Shown: positions 42,579-53,068, numbered from the stretch's first letter. The stretch is 64,000 nt of DNA from Pseudomonas putida S13.1.2 (GCF_000498395.2 NZ_CP010979.1:2790001-2854000); one strand, 5' to 3'. Notes: a model not told the origin generated them from the sequence alone. Program-made: numbers and translations.

Positions 42579-42791
42579 GGGGTCACATCTCTGCGAAGCA
42601 AACGCCGGATTATAACCGCCTGGCTGCACACGCGGCACAAATGGCACTCAGTCTCACATAGTCCATTTGGTTCTTTTCATATGCAAAAACATCACTTTAG
42701 CGCATAACCGCAACCTGATATCGTTCCACGGCTCCGTACCGGAGTGCGCGGCCGTGCGCGCGAATAGCTGCATGCCTGAGACAGGACTTTT

Positions 42792-44444
42792 ATGTACGTA
42801 TACGACGAGTACGATCAGCGGATCATCGAGGACCGCGTCAAGCAGTTCCGTGATCAGACCCGCCGCTACCTGGCCGGTGAGCTGAGCGAAGAAGAATTCC
42901 GCCCTCTGCGCCTGCAGAACGGCCTATACATCCAACGTTTCGCGCCAATGCTGCGTGTCGCCGTGCCGTACGGCCAGCTGAGCGCCCGCCAGGTCCGCAC
43001 CCTGGCGAAGATCGCTCGCGACTACGACAAGGGCTACGCGCACATTTCCACCCGCCAGAACGTGCAGTACAACTGGCCGGCGCTGGAAGACATTCCAGAC
43101 ATCCTCGCCGAGCTGGCCACCGTGCAGATGCACGCGATCCAGACCAGCGGCAACTGCCTGCGCAACACCACCACCGACCAGTTTGCCGGTGTGGCCGCAG
43201 ACGAAATCATCGACCCGCGCCCATGGTGCGAAATCGTCCGTCAGTGGACCACCTTCCACCCGGAATTCGCCTACCTGCCGCGCAAGTTCAAGATTGCCAT
43301 CAACGGCTCGCAGGAAGACCGCGCTGCCATTGAAGTGCACGACATCGGCCTGGAGCCGGTGCGCAACGCTGCTGGCGAGCTGGGCTTCCGTGTGCTGGTC
43401 GGCGGCGGCCTGGGCCGTACCCCGGTGGTCGGCTCGTTCATCAACGAATTCCTGCCGTGGCAGGACCTGATCAGCTACCTGGACGCCATCCTGCGCGTGT
43501 ACAACCGTTACGGTCGCCGTGACAACAAGTACAAGGCGCGGATCAAGATCCTGGTCAAGGCGCTGACGCCTGAAGTATTCGCCGAGAAGGTCGAGGCCGA
43601 AATGGTCCACCTGCGCGGCGGCAGCACCACCCTGACCGAAGACGAAGTGCAGCGCGTTTCGCGCCACTTCGTCGACCCGGAGTACCTGGCCCTCGACAAC
43701 GTCGACTACGCCGCCCAGGACGCAGAAAACCCAGGCTTCGCCCGCTGGCGCTCGCGCAATACCCGTGCTCACAAGCGCCCTGGCTACGTGGCCGTGACGT
43801 TGTCGCTCAAGCCCACCGGCGTTGCCCCTGGCGACCTGACCGACAAGCAACTGGACGCCGTGGCCGACCTGGCCGAGCGCTACAGCTTCGGCTTCCTGCG
43901 CACCTCGCACGAGCAGAACATCATCCTCGCCGATGTCGAGCAGCGCCAGCTGCACGCGCTGTGGCTGGAACTGCGCGAAGGCGGCTTCGCCACCCCGAAC
44001 ATCGGCCTGCTGACCGACATCATCTGCTGCCCGGGCGGTGACTACTGCTCGCTGGCAAACGCCAAGTCGATCCCGATCGCCGAGTCCATCCAGCGCCGTT
44101 TCGACGACCTGGACTACCTGTTCGACATCGGTGAAATCGACCTGAACATCTCTGGCTGCATGAACGCCTGCGGCCACCACCACGTGGGCCACATCGGCAT
44201 CCTCGGCGTGGACAAGAAGGGTGAGGAGTTCTACCAGGTGTCGCTGGGCGGCAATGCCGCGCGCGGCGCGAGCCTGGGCAAGATCCTCGGCCCGTCCTTC
44301 GCCCAGGATGCCATGGCCGATGTGATCGAGAAGCTGATCGCCGTGTACGTCGAGCAACGTACTGAGGAAGAGCGTTTCATCGACACCTACCAGCGTATCG
44401 GCATCGACCCCTTCAAGGAACGCGTCTATGCAGCGAATCATTAA
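42792..44444 (+). CDS. cysI: Assimilatory sulfite reductase, siroheme hemoprotein subunit
   Basis: This is a 550-aa enzyme that reduces sulfite to sulfide. Two nitrite/sulfite-reductase half-repeats are visible, with substrate-binding TRQNVQYNW and HISTRQ at the N-terminus. The [4Fe-4S]-siroheme cysteines lie in CCPGGDYCSLA and SGCMNACGHHHVG (C-x5-C and C-x3-C). It overlaps the DUF934 gene by 17 bases, the normal pair in Pseudomonas. Sulfur control (CysB) is expected; a site was not identified by eye. Confidence 0.93.
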   Translation: MYVYDEYDQRIIEDRVKQFRDQTRRYLAGELSEEEFRPLRLQNGLYIQRFAPMLRVAVPYGQLSARQVRTLAKIARDYDKGYAHISTRQNVQYNWPALEDIPDILAELATVQMHAIQTSGNCLRNTTTDQFAGVAADEIIDPRPWCEIVRQWTTFHPEFAYLPRKFKIAINGSQEDRAAIEVHDIGLEPVRNAAGELGFRVLVGGGLGRTPVVGSFINEFLPWQDLISYLDAILRVYNRYGRRDNKYKARIKILVKALTPEVFAEKVEAEMVHLRGGSTTLTEDEVQRVSRHFVDPEYLALDNVDYAAQDAENPGFARWRSRNTRAHKRPGYVAVTLSLKPTGVAPGDLTDKQLDAVADLAERYSFGFLRTSHEQNIILADVEQRQLHALWLELREGGFATPNIGLLTDIICCPGGDYCSLANAKSIPIAESIQRRFDDLDYLFDIGEIDLNISGCMNACGHHHVGHIGILGVDKKGEEFYQVSLGGNAARGASLGKILGPSFAQDAMADVIEKLIAVYVEQRTEEERFIDTYQRIGIDPFKERVYAANH

Positions 44445-44922
44445 GAACAACCAGATCGTCGACGAAACCTGGCACCTGCTGCCCAAGGAAACCTCGTTCG
44501 ACGAGCTGACCAACTGCGATGACTACATCGTGCCGCTGCAGCTGTGGCGTGACCATGCCCACGTGCTCAAGGCCCGCGACGGCGGCCTGGGCGTGTGGCT
44601 GGACAGCGACGAAGAAGCGGAAGAAATCGGCGAGGACGTGCAGTACTTCCAGGTTATCGCGCTGAACTTCCCGGCCTTCACCGACGGGCGCAGCTACTCC
44701 AATGCGCGCCTGCTGCGTGACCGCTACAAGTTCAAAGGCGAGCTGCGCGCCATCGGCGACGTACTGCGCGATCAGCTGTTCTTCATGGCCCGTTGCGGTT
44801 TCGATGCGTTCGCCATCCGTGCCGACAAGGACCCGGAAGACGCGCTGCAAAGCCTCAAGGACTTCTCGGTGACCTACCAGGCCGCCACCGACGAGCCGCT
44901 GCCGCTGTTCCGCCGCCGCTGA
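44428..44922 (+). CDS. DUF934 protein, CysI partner
   Basis: This is a 164-aa DUF934 protein. The pattern QLWRDHAHVLKARDGGLGVW, DGRSYSNARLLRDRYKFKGELRA and DQLFFMARCGFDAF is typical. Members always follow cysI and are thought to supply electrons or support sulfite reduction, but no biochemistry is certain. It overlaps cysI by 17 bases and ends just before a strong terminator. Confidence 0.9.
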   Translation: MQRIIKNNQIVDETWHLLPKETSFDELTNCDDYIVPLQLWRDHAHVLKARDGGLGVWLDSDEEAEEIGEDVQYFQVIALNFPAFTDGRSYSNARLLRDRYKFKGELRAIGDVLRDQLFFMARCGFDAFAIRADKDPEDALQSLKDFSVTYQAATDEPLPLFRRR

Positions 44923-44937
44923 TCGTCCCGCTTGAGC

Positions 44938-44968
44938 AAACAGCCCGCCTTTGCGCGGGCTGTTTCGT
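44938..44968 (+). terminator. Rho-independent terminator after cysI-DUF934
   Basis: Perfect 11-bp stem AAACAGCCCGC / GCGGGCTGTTT with 6-base loop, then TTCGTTC. On the minus strand it also ends the LRR-NEL 2 gene transcript, since that gene stops at 44969. Confidence 0.88.
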
Positions 44969-47900
44969 TCACAGGCCTTGGCGCTGAATGGCTTCACGAC
45001 TCAATTCAAGTACAAGCTCGCGTTTCGCGACTTCACGCTCTGCGCAGATTTGCTCGCTTTGGGTGACATAGTCGCCATCGCTCAACGTTTTCGATTCCTC
45101 GAGCAACGTATCCAGGCGCTGCTGGAAAGGCTCGTCCAAGCGGCTGAAACACACCGCTTGATGCTCGTGCAGGTAGTCCTGCCAGAAGTGCTGATCTGCC
45201 AGTGCCTGCGCCAAGGCTTGTGGCGTTTCCTCCCGTAGAACCTCACTGCGCGCAGCGTCCAGGTCTTCACGGCCAACCCCACTGAAACTCTCGTACGAAA
45301 GATGGCTGGGCTGCGCAGGGAGGTCGAGGCTATCCGCCAGCTTGACGCGATAGGTGAGGTAAACCTCGACGGGGTCGGTCGAAAAGTAATCGGCAATATG
45401 CCGGGCCGCAATCGCGTTGACTTTGTCGAGGCGGAACAAGGAACGCCCCAGCCTCACCAGCGCCCGCTCCTTCTGCACCCCGTTACCGGCTGTTCCGGCC
45501 CTTGCGACCATCGCGCCAACCTCCAGCTCGCTGAGCGTGAGCAGCAACTCGTCACTGCAACTGCGCGGTCGACCCACTTGCTCGAACAGGGCCGCGCGCA
45601 CTTCAGCGTGCTGCTCGCAGGCTTCGAGGATATGCCACACCCGCGCCTGAAGGTCTCGGGGTTGGGCGTGGTATTCACGCAGGTCCCGCAAGTCTGAGAG
45701 AAACCGGAACAGATCCCGCGCACCGGCCTCCCGGTACAAGTGGTTCCAGCGCGCCAGTCGCACTTCCTGCTGTGCCGGCGTGAAGCCTGCCAACCAAGGG
45801 GCTACAGCGCTTGGTAGCGAAGACGCGTGAGCCGCACGCTGACGTTCAGGCGCCCCGGCCGACGCCCTGGCCAACTGCAGGCGCTGCACGGTGTCGTCCG
45901 AGAGTGGATTGTCGTGCAGCTCCAGGCCCTGCAACAAGCGAAGCGGTACCACCGACAGTGCTTCAGGCAGCGTCTGGATCTGGTTGTCACGCATGTCCAG
46001 CAGCTCCAGGTTACCGTGCCTGGCCAGATCAGCGGGCAACTCGCCCAAACCGGTGTTGCGCAAGGACAACCGGCGCAGCAGGGGGAACGTCGCCAAGGGT
46101 GGCAGCAAACCTACGGGGTTACCGTTGAGCTCCAGGCGGCGCAGCCCCAAAAGCTGGCTCAAGCGCAGGTTATCGTCGCTGGAAAGTACAATCTGATTGC
46201 CACCAAGGCGCAGGTTCGTCAATTCGGTCAATTGCTCGATACCTGCGGGCAGGCGTGTCAGCTGGTTGCCCCGCAAGTCCAGGTTGCGCAGCTTGGTGAA
46301 GCGACCGAGGAAGCTCGCCTCAAGGGTCGTCAGCTGCATGTCGCGCAGGGTCAGGTGTGTGATGTGGTCGAAAACCACATTGTCAGGCAAGGCCGGCAGA
46401 TACCCCACCCGGTCACCTACGATGGTCAAGTGGTAATCACCCGCCACCTCCCCTGGGGTAAAGCGCTGCCAGCTTGTCGTAATGCGCCTGGCTACCTTGA
46501 TACGGCGTAAGCGGCGAATAACGTTCAGCCCCGATTCGTTCCGCCAGCCTTGCAATGCCTGCTTGAGGCTGGCCTTGGCGTGTAACAGTTGGCTGACATG
46601 GTTCCAGGGGTCCCCCCCCCGCTGAGCCAGGTCTTGCAGGTACAACTCCAGCTGCTCACTGTTCATGAGCGGGAACACATGGTTCAAAGTGCGCCGCAGT
46701 GCCTGGCGGGTCCCCGTCAGGTGGCCACTGAGCGGGTAGCCCAAACGCCCATCGAACAAGCGTAACGGGGGTCGAATCCCCTGTCCCACCTGGGCAAGCC
46801 CAATCATTCGGGCTGCCGCTTCACGGTCGGCGAGCGCCTCACGCCCAAGCCGCTGCCCCAGCGCGCTTGCCGTCAACGGGCTACCCCCGAGCAACTGTCG
46901 CTGGCGGCTGTCCAGCTGGGGGATCAACGCCTCTAACAGCCCACCGTTGCTAGCGGCAGGCAGCTCAACCTTGACCCCGGCCGACCAGGGTGCAATCGCA
47001 TCGATCAGGCCCAGCGCGAGCTTGCCGGTATCGTCATTTACCGCTGCGCCCTGGCGCAAACCTGCGCAGGCACGGTCTATCCGGCTGTCGCGTAGTGCCC
47101 AGCGTGCACGTTCTGCCAAGGCCAATGGTACCCGGCCCGCGTTGGCCAGGCTGTCCATCTCGACGCTGCTGGCCCCTTCGACGATTTCCCGTGCGCAGCG
47201 CTGGGTAAGGCCTGGGAAGTCCCGCATCACTGTCTGGTCCGCTGCTTGCGGGTTGATCTGCCGCTCGTTGAAAACCTCCTCAAAAGCATCACCTCGTAAC
47301 GCCGGGAACTCACGGTGCAATTGCTGGCGCTCGATGGCATCGAGCAAGCGTGCCGGCGGGGGCGCATTTTCCAGTAACAAACGGCGCAGGCAATCAGCAT
47401 CGAAACCGGTGGCCTGCAGCGCGCCCGACACCACCTCATCGGACACCTGCGCGGTGCGGCTGGCCAGGCGGCGAACCATGCGGGCGGCGTCATGCCAGCG
47501 CTGCGGTTGCTCGAACTCGTGCACCCATCCCCCGGCACCATTGTGCTCAAGTGCCGGTACGTAGGCCCCCGGCCTTGACGGATGATGAATACGCCATGCG
47601 CCGTCGTCGCCTTCGCTCACCTCATAAGCAGCATCGTGCAGGCGCCTCAGCGAACGGCCATTTTCATTGACTGCCTGCCCTACCATCAGATCGACGCCAT
47701 CACGCTGATAACCCGGCAACGTCGGATCACACAAGCGCAACTGCCCCTGCGCCACCCTTACCGGCACCAAGGCGTCCACGCGCGCCACTCGCTGGGCCAG
47801 CTTGCCCAGTGCCGCCGCCCCGATCGTCGTCACCGCCGCCATCGCCACCGTGTCGGCCACATTGAACAGGTGGCCCAATGCGGCGTTGCGATCACCCAAC

Positions 47901-49156
47901 TGCCAATCCTGATAGCCTTCGTACACCTCACCCGCCAGTTGCACTACCGTAACCCCGAGCATGGCCTGCCCCAACACAGGTACGAACAGCGCTGCCAAGC
48001 CTGCCACGCTCAGCCCCAGGTCCAGATAGCCTTGCAGGCGTGCACGGCGGTCGGCGATATCCTCATCCTCTGTCGATACCGCCAATACCCGCGCGTCATC
48101 CACCATTTTGTCGAGCCGTGCTTCGCGCAGTGCGACGAACACGTCACCCTCGATGGCAAAGCAGCGCCCATCCAGCTCAAGCGGTAAAACCGTATTGCCG
48201 TGGCTGAGCAGTGTGTTCAGAGCCGTGTAGAAGGAGACCCGATCACGCTCGGCGACAAAGCGCTGGAAGTACTGCCGATACGCTTCATTACGCAAGCGTA
48301 TGCCAAGCGTCATGTACAGCAGTTCCCAACTGGTGTGCCAACTTACCGGGGCATACGGGTCCTCAGGTAACCACGCGATAACACCCAGCAGGTGGGCGTT
48401 CTGACGCACTTCGATGACAAGTGCACCGACGACATTCTTGCCCAGCAGCCGCAGTGTGTGGCACTTCAATACGGCGTTGTCGGCAGGTATCACGGATGCT
48501 GTGCTTCCAACCTGGCTAATGCGCCGATACGTCTGCTCATCGATTTCACCCTTGATCCTGGCAACTATTGCCGCCAACTCCAGGTTGGCGCTCGACGCCT
48601 CCTCGAGGAGGCTCTCGACAGCCATCCCCTCGCCTTGAAGCTGCGATTGCAAATGGCTTTGATAATGCCGGCCGATATCAATGTCTCTGCAGAGGCCAAC
48701 AAATGCTTCTGCACTTATAGGTAGCAGCTGCCCACTTGCATCGACCAACTGTGACCCTGCCACAAACCAGCCGGGCTGCATTTCCTTTATGTGGAAGTTA
48801 TGCAGCGCCGCCGAAAGAAGCGCCTGGGTGCTTACAACGCGCGTAGAAGTACTAGGCAAAGCAGCCGATATCGACGGGTTTGGATGCAGGGTTACCAACC
48901 TGACCTGAGCCAGGCGCATGTCTGCCTGCGTAATCCCATAGGGTTCGAGCGCGCTTTTGAGCAACGACTCGGCGAAATCGTCCAAGGGGGTTATGCCCTT
49001 CAACCTGGCATCGAGTTGATCCTGCGCCTGTTGTTGACGCAATGAAGCTGCGCGCAGCAATGTCAGGTGTTCGGCAGAAGCGCGCTTTAGCCAGCCTGGC
49101 AGCTGACGGGCAATCAGCGCATCGATGGAATCGACAGGTATTGGTGAAGTGGTCAT
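44969..49156 (-). CDS. Giant LRR-NEL protein 2 (putative secreted E3 ubiquitin ligase effector)
   Basis: This is a 1395-aa paralogue of the proteins at 13817-18241 and 55264-59580. Shared N-terminal markers: LSAALHNFH near 114, WLPEDPYAPVSWH near 262-274, and YFQRFVAERDRVSFY near 296-310; hydrophobic helices at about 378-407 and 433-450. LRRs lie at about 930-1095 (LRNLDLRGNQLTRLPAGIEQ, LELLDMRDNQIQTLPEALS). The NEL-type C-terminus has the C-x-D motif at C1200-D1202 (RSCSDELL) and YLTYRVKLADSLDLPAQP. A run of nine G's at 46612-46620 (coding strand, near residue 846) lies before the LRR and catalytic domains. No classical signal peptide. Confidence 0.88.
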   Translation of the reverse strand: MTTSPIPVDSIDALIARQLPGWLKRASAEHLTLLRAASLRQQQAQDQLDARLKGITPLDDFAESLLKSALEPYGITQADMRLAQVRLVTLHPNPSISAALPSTSTRVVSTQALLSAALHNFHIKEMQPGWFVAGSQLVDASGQLLPISAEAFVGLCRDIDIGRHYQSHLQSQLQGEGMAVESLLEEASSANLELAAIVARIKGEIDEQTYRRISQVGSTASVIPADNAVLKCHTLRLLGKNVVGALVIEVRQNAHLLGVIAWLPEDPYAPVSWHTSWELLYMTLGIRLRNEAYRQYFQRFVAERDRVSFYTALNTLLSHGNTVLPLELDGRCFAIEGDVFVALREARLDKMVDDARVLAVSTEDEDIADRRARLQGYLDLGLSVAGLAALFVPVLGQAMLGVTVVQLAGEVYEGYQDWQLGDRNAALGHLFNVADTVAMAAVTTIGAAALGKLAQRVARVDALVPVRVAQGQLRLCDPTLPGYQRDGVDLMVGQAVNENGRSLRRLHDAAYEVSEGDDGAWRIHHPSRPGAYVPALEHNGAGGWVHEFEQPQRWHDAARMVRRLASRTAQVSDEVVSGALQATGFDADCLRRLLLENAPPPARLLDAIERQQLHREFPALRGDAFEEVFNERQINPQAADQTVMRDFPGLTQRCAREIVEGASSVEMDSLANAGRVPLALAERARWALRDSRIDRACAGLRQGAAVNDDTGKLALGLIDAIAPWSAGVKVELPAASNGGLLEALIPQLDSRQRQLLGGSPLTASALGQRLGREALADREAAARMIGLAQVGQGIRPPLRLFDGRLGYPLSGHLTGTRQALRRTLNHVFPLMNSEQLELYLQDLAQRGGDPWNHVSQLLHAKASLKQALQGWRNESGLNVIRRLRRIKVARRITTSWQRFTPGEVAGDYHLTIVGDRVGYLPALPDNVVFDHITHLTLRDMQLTTLEASFLGRFTKLRNLDLRGNQLTRLPAGIEQLTELTNLRLGGNQIVLSSDDNLRLSQLLGLRRLELNGNPVGLLPPLATFPLLRRLSLRNTGLGELPADLARHGNLELLDMRDNQIQTLPEALSVVPLRLLQGLELHDNPLSDDTVQRLQLARASAGAPERQRAAHASSLPSAVAPWLAGFTPAQQEVRLARWNHLYREAGARDLFRFLSDLRDLREYHAQPRDLQARVWHILEACEQHAEVRAALFEQVGRPRSCSDELLLTLSELEVGAMVARAGTAGNGVQKERALVRLGRSLFRLDKVNAIAARHIADYFSTDPVEVYLTYRVKLADSLDLPAQPSHLSYESFSGVGREDLDAARSEVLREETPQALAQALADQHFWQDYLHEHQAVCFSRLDEPFQQRLDTLLEESKTLSDGDYVTQSEQICAEREVAKRELVLELSREAIQRQGL

Positions 49157-49359
49157 GGGCAGCCTCTACGCTTGATAAAAGCGCTAGCTGACCAAGGATC
49201 GATCCACCTCGGGCCCTATCTATGTAGTGATTGCACAGCTTGAAAATTGATTCGTGCCTACAGGTCAAATGACCTTGACGCAGCGGCCGCTTATTCACTG
49301 CCTTTCAAACCTGCACACTGGCCATCACATGATCCTCCCCACTTTTCAGGAGTAACCCT

Positions 49360-50163
49360 ATGAGCGTTCCTTCATTCGGCCTCGGCACCTTCCGCCTGAC
49401 CGGCCAGGCCGTCGTCGACTCGGTCACGTCGGCCTTGGCACTGGGCTACCGCGTCATCGACACGGCACAGATCTACAAGAACGAAGCGGATGTTGGCCAG
49501 GCCATCGCCGAAAGCGGCGTGCCGCGCAACGAACTGTTCATCACCACCAAGATATGGGTTGACAACTATGCGGCCGACAAGCTGATCCCCAGCCTGCGTG
49601 ACAGCCTGCAAAAACTGCGCACCGACTACGTCGACCTGCTGCTGATCCACTGGCCGGCGCCAGGCAACGGCGTTGAGCTGCGCGAATACATGACTGCGCT
49701 GGCCGAAGCGAAGAAGCTGGGCCTCACCCGTCAGATCGGTGTTTCCAACTTCAACATCGAGCTGACCCGGCAAGCCATTGCCGTGGTGGGCAAAGGCGAA
49801 ATCGCCACCAACCAGATCGAACTCAGCCCGTACTTGCAGAACAGCAAGCTGACCGCGTACCTGAAGGACCAGGACATCAGCGTGACCTCGTACATGACAC
49901 TGGCCTACGGCAAGGTGCTGAAAGACCCCGTACTGGCCGAGATCGCGGCCAAGCACAAGGCCACTGTCGCCCAGGTTGCGCTGGCCTGGGCCCTGCAGCT
50001 GGGCTACGCGGTAATCCCGTCTTCGACCAAACGCGAAAACCTGGCCAGCAACCTGCTTGCCCGTGACCTGAAGCTGGATGCTGACGACATGGCACGCATC
50101 GCCACGCTCGAACGCAATGGCCGAGAGGTCAGCCCTGACGGCCTGGCGCCGGCCTGGGACTGA
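49360..50163 (+). CDS. dkgB: Aldo/keto reductase (2,5-diketo-D-gluconate reductase B-like)
   Basis: This is a 267-aa NADPH-dependent aldo/keto reductase. The catalytic residues lie in [15 protein letters not shown] (Asp, Tyr), FITTKIW (Lys) and LLLIHWP (His); VSNFN and [14 protein letters not shown] provide family and NADPH-binding signals. DkgB reduces 2,5-diketogluconate and methylglyoxal. AGGAG about 6 bases upstream of the ATG at 49360. It is monocistronic: a partial REP follows. Confidence 0.93.
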   Translation: MSVPSFGLGTFRLTGQAVVDSVTSALALGYRVIDTAQIYKNEADVGQAIAESGVPRNELFITTKIWVDNYAADKLIPSLRDSLQKLRTDYVDLLLIHWPAPGNGVELREYMTALAEAKKLGLTRQIGVSNFNIELTRQAIAVVGKGEIATNQIELSPYLQNSKLTAYLKDQDISVTSYMTLAYGKVLKDPVLAEIAAKHKATVAQVALAWALQLGYAVIPSSTKRENLASNLLARDLKLDADDMARIATLERNGREVSPDGLAPAWD

Positions 50164-50193
50164 TGCCCCAACGTTTCAGCGTTGATACAAGCA

Positions 50194-50247
50194 TTGAGGG
50201 CCGCCTTGCGGCCCATTGCGGCACAACCCGCCCCCACCGCTCGCGGG
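50194..50247. repeat. Partial REP element
   Basis: GAGGGCCGCCTTGCGGCCCA followed by a degenerate CATTGCGGCACAACCCGC arm, similar to one half of the GGCCTTGTGTCGCGA class. It lies between dkgB and the DUF1348 gene; nothing else is seen in that gap. Confidence 0.55.
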
Positions 50248-50376
50248 AAGACATGGCTTCGAGGTGAAGCCGTATTGTTCCACGCAACGCAATTATGAAG
50301 TGTCGAGCACATCCATTCTCTGTTCAGGCCCCTGCAGCTAACCTGCTAACAGCCAAACGACCCGAGGAGTACCGCG

Positions 50377-50841
50377 ATGTCCCGCCCACCCCTTCCGCCC
50401 TTCACCCGCGAAAGTGCCATCGAAAAGGTCCGCCTGGCCGAAGATGGCTGGAACGGCCGTGACCCGGCTAAAGTCGCACTCGCCTATACCCCTGATACAG
50501 TCTGGCGCAACCGCGTCGAGTTCCCCCGTGGCCGCGCTGAGGTCGAGGCATTCCTCACCCGCAAATGGGACCATGAACTGGAGTACCGCCTGATCAAGGA
50601 GCTGTGGGCCTTCACCGGCAACCGCATTGCCGTACGCTATGCCTACGAGTACCACGACGACAGCGGCCAGTGGTTCCGCGCCTACGGCAACGAGAACTGG
50701 GAATTTGCCGACGACGGGCTGATGCAGAACCGCCACTCGAGCATCAACGAACACCCCATCAGCGAAGCCGAGCGCAAGTTCCACTGGCCGCTGGGGCGGC
50801 GGCCGGATGACCACCCAGGGCTGAGCGAGATGGGCCTCTGA
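50377..50841 (+). CDS. DUF1348 (NTF2-like) protein
   Basis: This is a 154-aa protein of the DUF1348/nuclear-transport-factor-2-like superfamily. Features: [40 protein letters not shown] and [19 protein letters not shown]. The fold normally has a small-molecule pocket, and members are annotated as hypothetical enzymes or binding proteins. GAGGAG lies upstream of the ATG. No operon partner is evident. Confidence 0.9.
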   Translation: MSRPPLPPFTRESAIEKVRLAEDGWNGRDPAKVALAYTPDTVWRNRVEFPRGRAEVEAFLTRKWDHELEYRLIKELWAFTGNRIAVRYAYEYHDDSGQWFRAYGNENWEFADDGLMQNRHSSINEHPISEAERKFHWPLGRRPDDHPGLSEMGL

Positions 50842-51025
50842 TCAACCCAGTAGCAACGTGACCTTTTTGCGCTGAATGGCCAGACATAAACGCTAGAACA
50901 GCTTTGCGGGCACGGATGCCCGAAACGCGACAGTGGCTGCCTGTTCGGCGTGAGACAGGCAACCCGGGCACTGGCTAACCTGCTGCGGCAATGCCTTGCT
51001 CCCTTGCCACAGAAGAACCTTGCCC

Positions 51026-52258
51026 ATGACCATCTCCGCCGCCTCCGTGGCCGCCGCCACGCCTGCCGACCAACCTCAGGGCTTTGCAGTCCGTATCGTC
51101 GGTGCTGCCGCATTCGCCCACCTGCTCAACGACCTGATCCAGGCCGTGCTGCCGTCGATCTACCCCATGCTCAAAAGCGATTTCGCGTTGAGCTTTGCCC
51201 AGATCGGCTGGATCGCCCTCGTGTACCAGGTAACAGCCTCGCTGCTGCAACCCTGGGTCGGGATGTACACCGACAAGCACCCGCAACCGTACCTATTGCC
51301 AGCCGGCATGCTGGTGACACTGGTGGGCATCGCCCTGCTCGCCTTTGCGGGCAGCTATGAAATGCTGCTGGTGGCCGCTGCGGTGGTCGGCGTGGGTTCG
51401 GCAACCTTCCACCCCGAAGCTTCGCGGGTGGCTCGCATGGCCTCCGGCGGGCGCTTCGGCACTGCCCAGTCGACCTTCCAGGTCGGCGGCAACACAGGTT
51501 CCGCCCTGGGCCCGTTGCTGACCGCTGCCATCGTCATTCCACACGGCCAGCCAGCCATTGCCTGGTTCATGCTGGCGGCTGCGCTGGCGGTGCTGGTGCT
51601 GCTGCGGGTGACCGGCTGGAGCGTGCGCCACGGCCAGGCCCGGCTCAAGAGCTTCGCCGGCCAGCAGGCCCCCGGGCTATCGCGGGGCGCCATGTGGCGC
51701 GCGGTGGTGGTGGTCGCCGTGCTGATGTTCGCCAAGTTCGTGTATATCGCCTCGTTCACCAACTACTTCACCTTCTACCTGATCGAGCACTTCGGCCTGA
51801 GCGTGCAACACAGCCAGCTGTATCTGTTCGTGTTCCTCGCAGCGGTGGCGCTGGGCACCTTTGCCGGTGGCCCCGTGGGTGACCGCATCGGGCGCAAGGC
51901 GGTAATCTGGGTTTCGTTCCTTGGCGTGGCGCCCTTCGCCCTTGCCCTGCCCCATGCCAACCTGGCCTGGACAGCGGTACTGGCGGTGGCCATCGGCCTG
52001 GTGATGTCCTCGGCATTCGCAGCCCTGGTGGTGTATGCCCAAGAGGCGGTGCCAGGTCGGGTCGGCATGGTCTCGGGGGTGATGTTCGGGCTTATGTTCG
52101 GCATCAGCGGCATTGGTGCCGCCGGGCTGGGCGAGCTGGCCGACCGGCATGGCATCGAGTGGGTGTACCAGGCCATTGCGTTCCTGCCGCTGCTGGGCCT
52201 GGCCACCGCGCTGCTGCCAGCTACCCGCTCAAAGGCCCCGCCCAGCCGTTGCTGCTAA
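51026..52258 (+). CDS. fsr: Fosmidomycin-resistance-type MFS transporter
   Basis: This is a 410-aa MFS exporter of the Fsr group with about 12 helices. Typical sequences: HLLNDLIQAVLPSIYPMLK in helix 1, IGWIALVYQVTASLLQPWVG, and GGNTGSALGPLLTA. The start ATG at 51026 (MTISAASVAAA) is chosen over the frame open from 50996, which has no ribosome site. Fsr proteins export fosmidomycin and other antibiotics. An AraC-type regulator follows in the same direction after 36 bases. Confidence 0.92.
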   Translation: MTISAASVAAATPADQPQGFAVRIVGAAAFAHLLNDLIQAVLPSIYPMLKSDFALSFAQIGWIALVYQVTASLLQPWVGMYTDKHPQPYLLPAGMLVTLVGIALLAFAGSYEMLLVAAAVVGVGSATFHPEASRVARMASGGRFGTAQSTFQVGGNTGSALGPLLTAAIVIPHGQPAIAWFMLAAALAVLVLLRVTGWSVRHGQARLKSFAGQQAPGLSRGAMWRAVVVVAVLMFAKFVYIASFTNYFTFYLIEHFGLSVQHSQLYLFVFLAAVALGTFAGGPVGDRIGRKAVIWVSFLGVAPFALALPHANLAWTAVLAVAIGLVMSSAFAALVVYAQEAVPGRVGMVSGVMFGLMFGISGIGAAGLGELADRHGIEWVYQAIAFLPLLGLATALLPATRSKAPPSRCC

Positions 52259-52294
52259 AGTGGCGCTGCCAGGCTGCATCTATACGAGGTCACG

Positions 52295-53068
52295 ATGGTA
52301 AAGCCGCAGCGTGAATTGCTGGTGGAGGTCGATCAGTGGACCTGGGACGTGGGTAGCCGCGCGACGGACTACCCCAGCGACTGGTTCATCGAGCCCCATA
52401 CCCATGCCAAGCACCAACTGATCTATGCCATCAAAGGGCTGATGATCGTCGAGTCCGGGAACGAATGCTGGACAGTGCCGCCCAGCCGCGGTGTGTGGAT
52501 GCCTTGCGGCCAGGTGCATGCCATCCGCTGCGTCGGCAATGTGAAAATGCGCAGTGTCTTCGTGCGCACCGATGCGGCAGCGGGCCTGCCCCTGCAGAGC
52601 AAGGCCATCAGCATCTCGCCGCTGCTCAGCGAACTGATCAAGGCCTCGGTGGGCTTTACCGCACCGTTTGCCGAGGACTCGCGCGAAGCCCGGGTAATGC
52701 GCCTGATCCTCGACGAGATCTGCGTACTGCCGACCTTGCCCCTGAAACTGTCGCAGCCCAGCGACAAGCGCCTGCGGGTAATCTGCGCGGGATTGCAGGA
52801 GCGGCCCGACGATAACGCCACCGTCGCCGACTGGGGCCTGCAACTGGGCGTGGATGAAAAGACCATCCAGCGGTTGTTTCGCAGCGAAACCGGCATGACC
52901 TTCGGCCAATGGCGCCAACAGGCGCGGCTGATGCAGGCACTGGAGCGGATTGCCCTGGGCGAGCGGATCATCGACGTGGCGGGGGCACTGGGGTATGACA
53001 GCCCCAGTGCCTTTGCCAGCATGTTCAAGCGCCAATTCGGTACCACGCCCAGCCAGTTCTTCAAATAA
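52295..53068 (+). CDS. AraC-family regulator (next to Fsr)
   Basis: This is a 257-aa regulator with an N-terminal cupin sensing domain (EPHTHAKHQLIYAIKG, VPPSRGVWMPCGQVHAI) and a C-terminal double helix-turn-helix (ATVADWGLQLGVDEKTIQRLF and IDVAGALGYDSPSAFASMF). It resembles NimR, which controls an MFS exporter in E. coli; control of the upstream fsr gene is the natural inference. A REP pair follows the stop. Confidence 0.92.
   Translation: MVKPQRELLVEVDQWTWDVGSRATDYPSDWFIEPHTHAKHQLIYAIKGLMIVESGNECWTVPPSRGVWMPCGQVHAIRCVGNVKMRSVFVRTDAAAGLPLQSKAISISPLLSELIKASVGFTAPFAEDSREARVMRLILDEICVLPTLPLKLSQPSDKRLRVICAGLQERPDDNATVADWGLQLGVDEKTIQRLFRSETGMTFGQWRQQARLMQALERIALGERIIDVAGALGYDSPSAFASMFKRQFGTTPSQFFK

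Noticed and set aside
42924..44513. A 529-codon minus-strand frame over cysI
   Set aside because: It is antisense to cysI, whose [4Fe-4S]-siroheme cysteine motifs are intact, and has no independent support.
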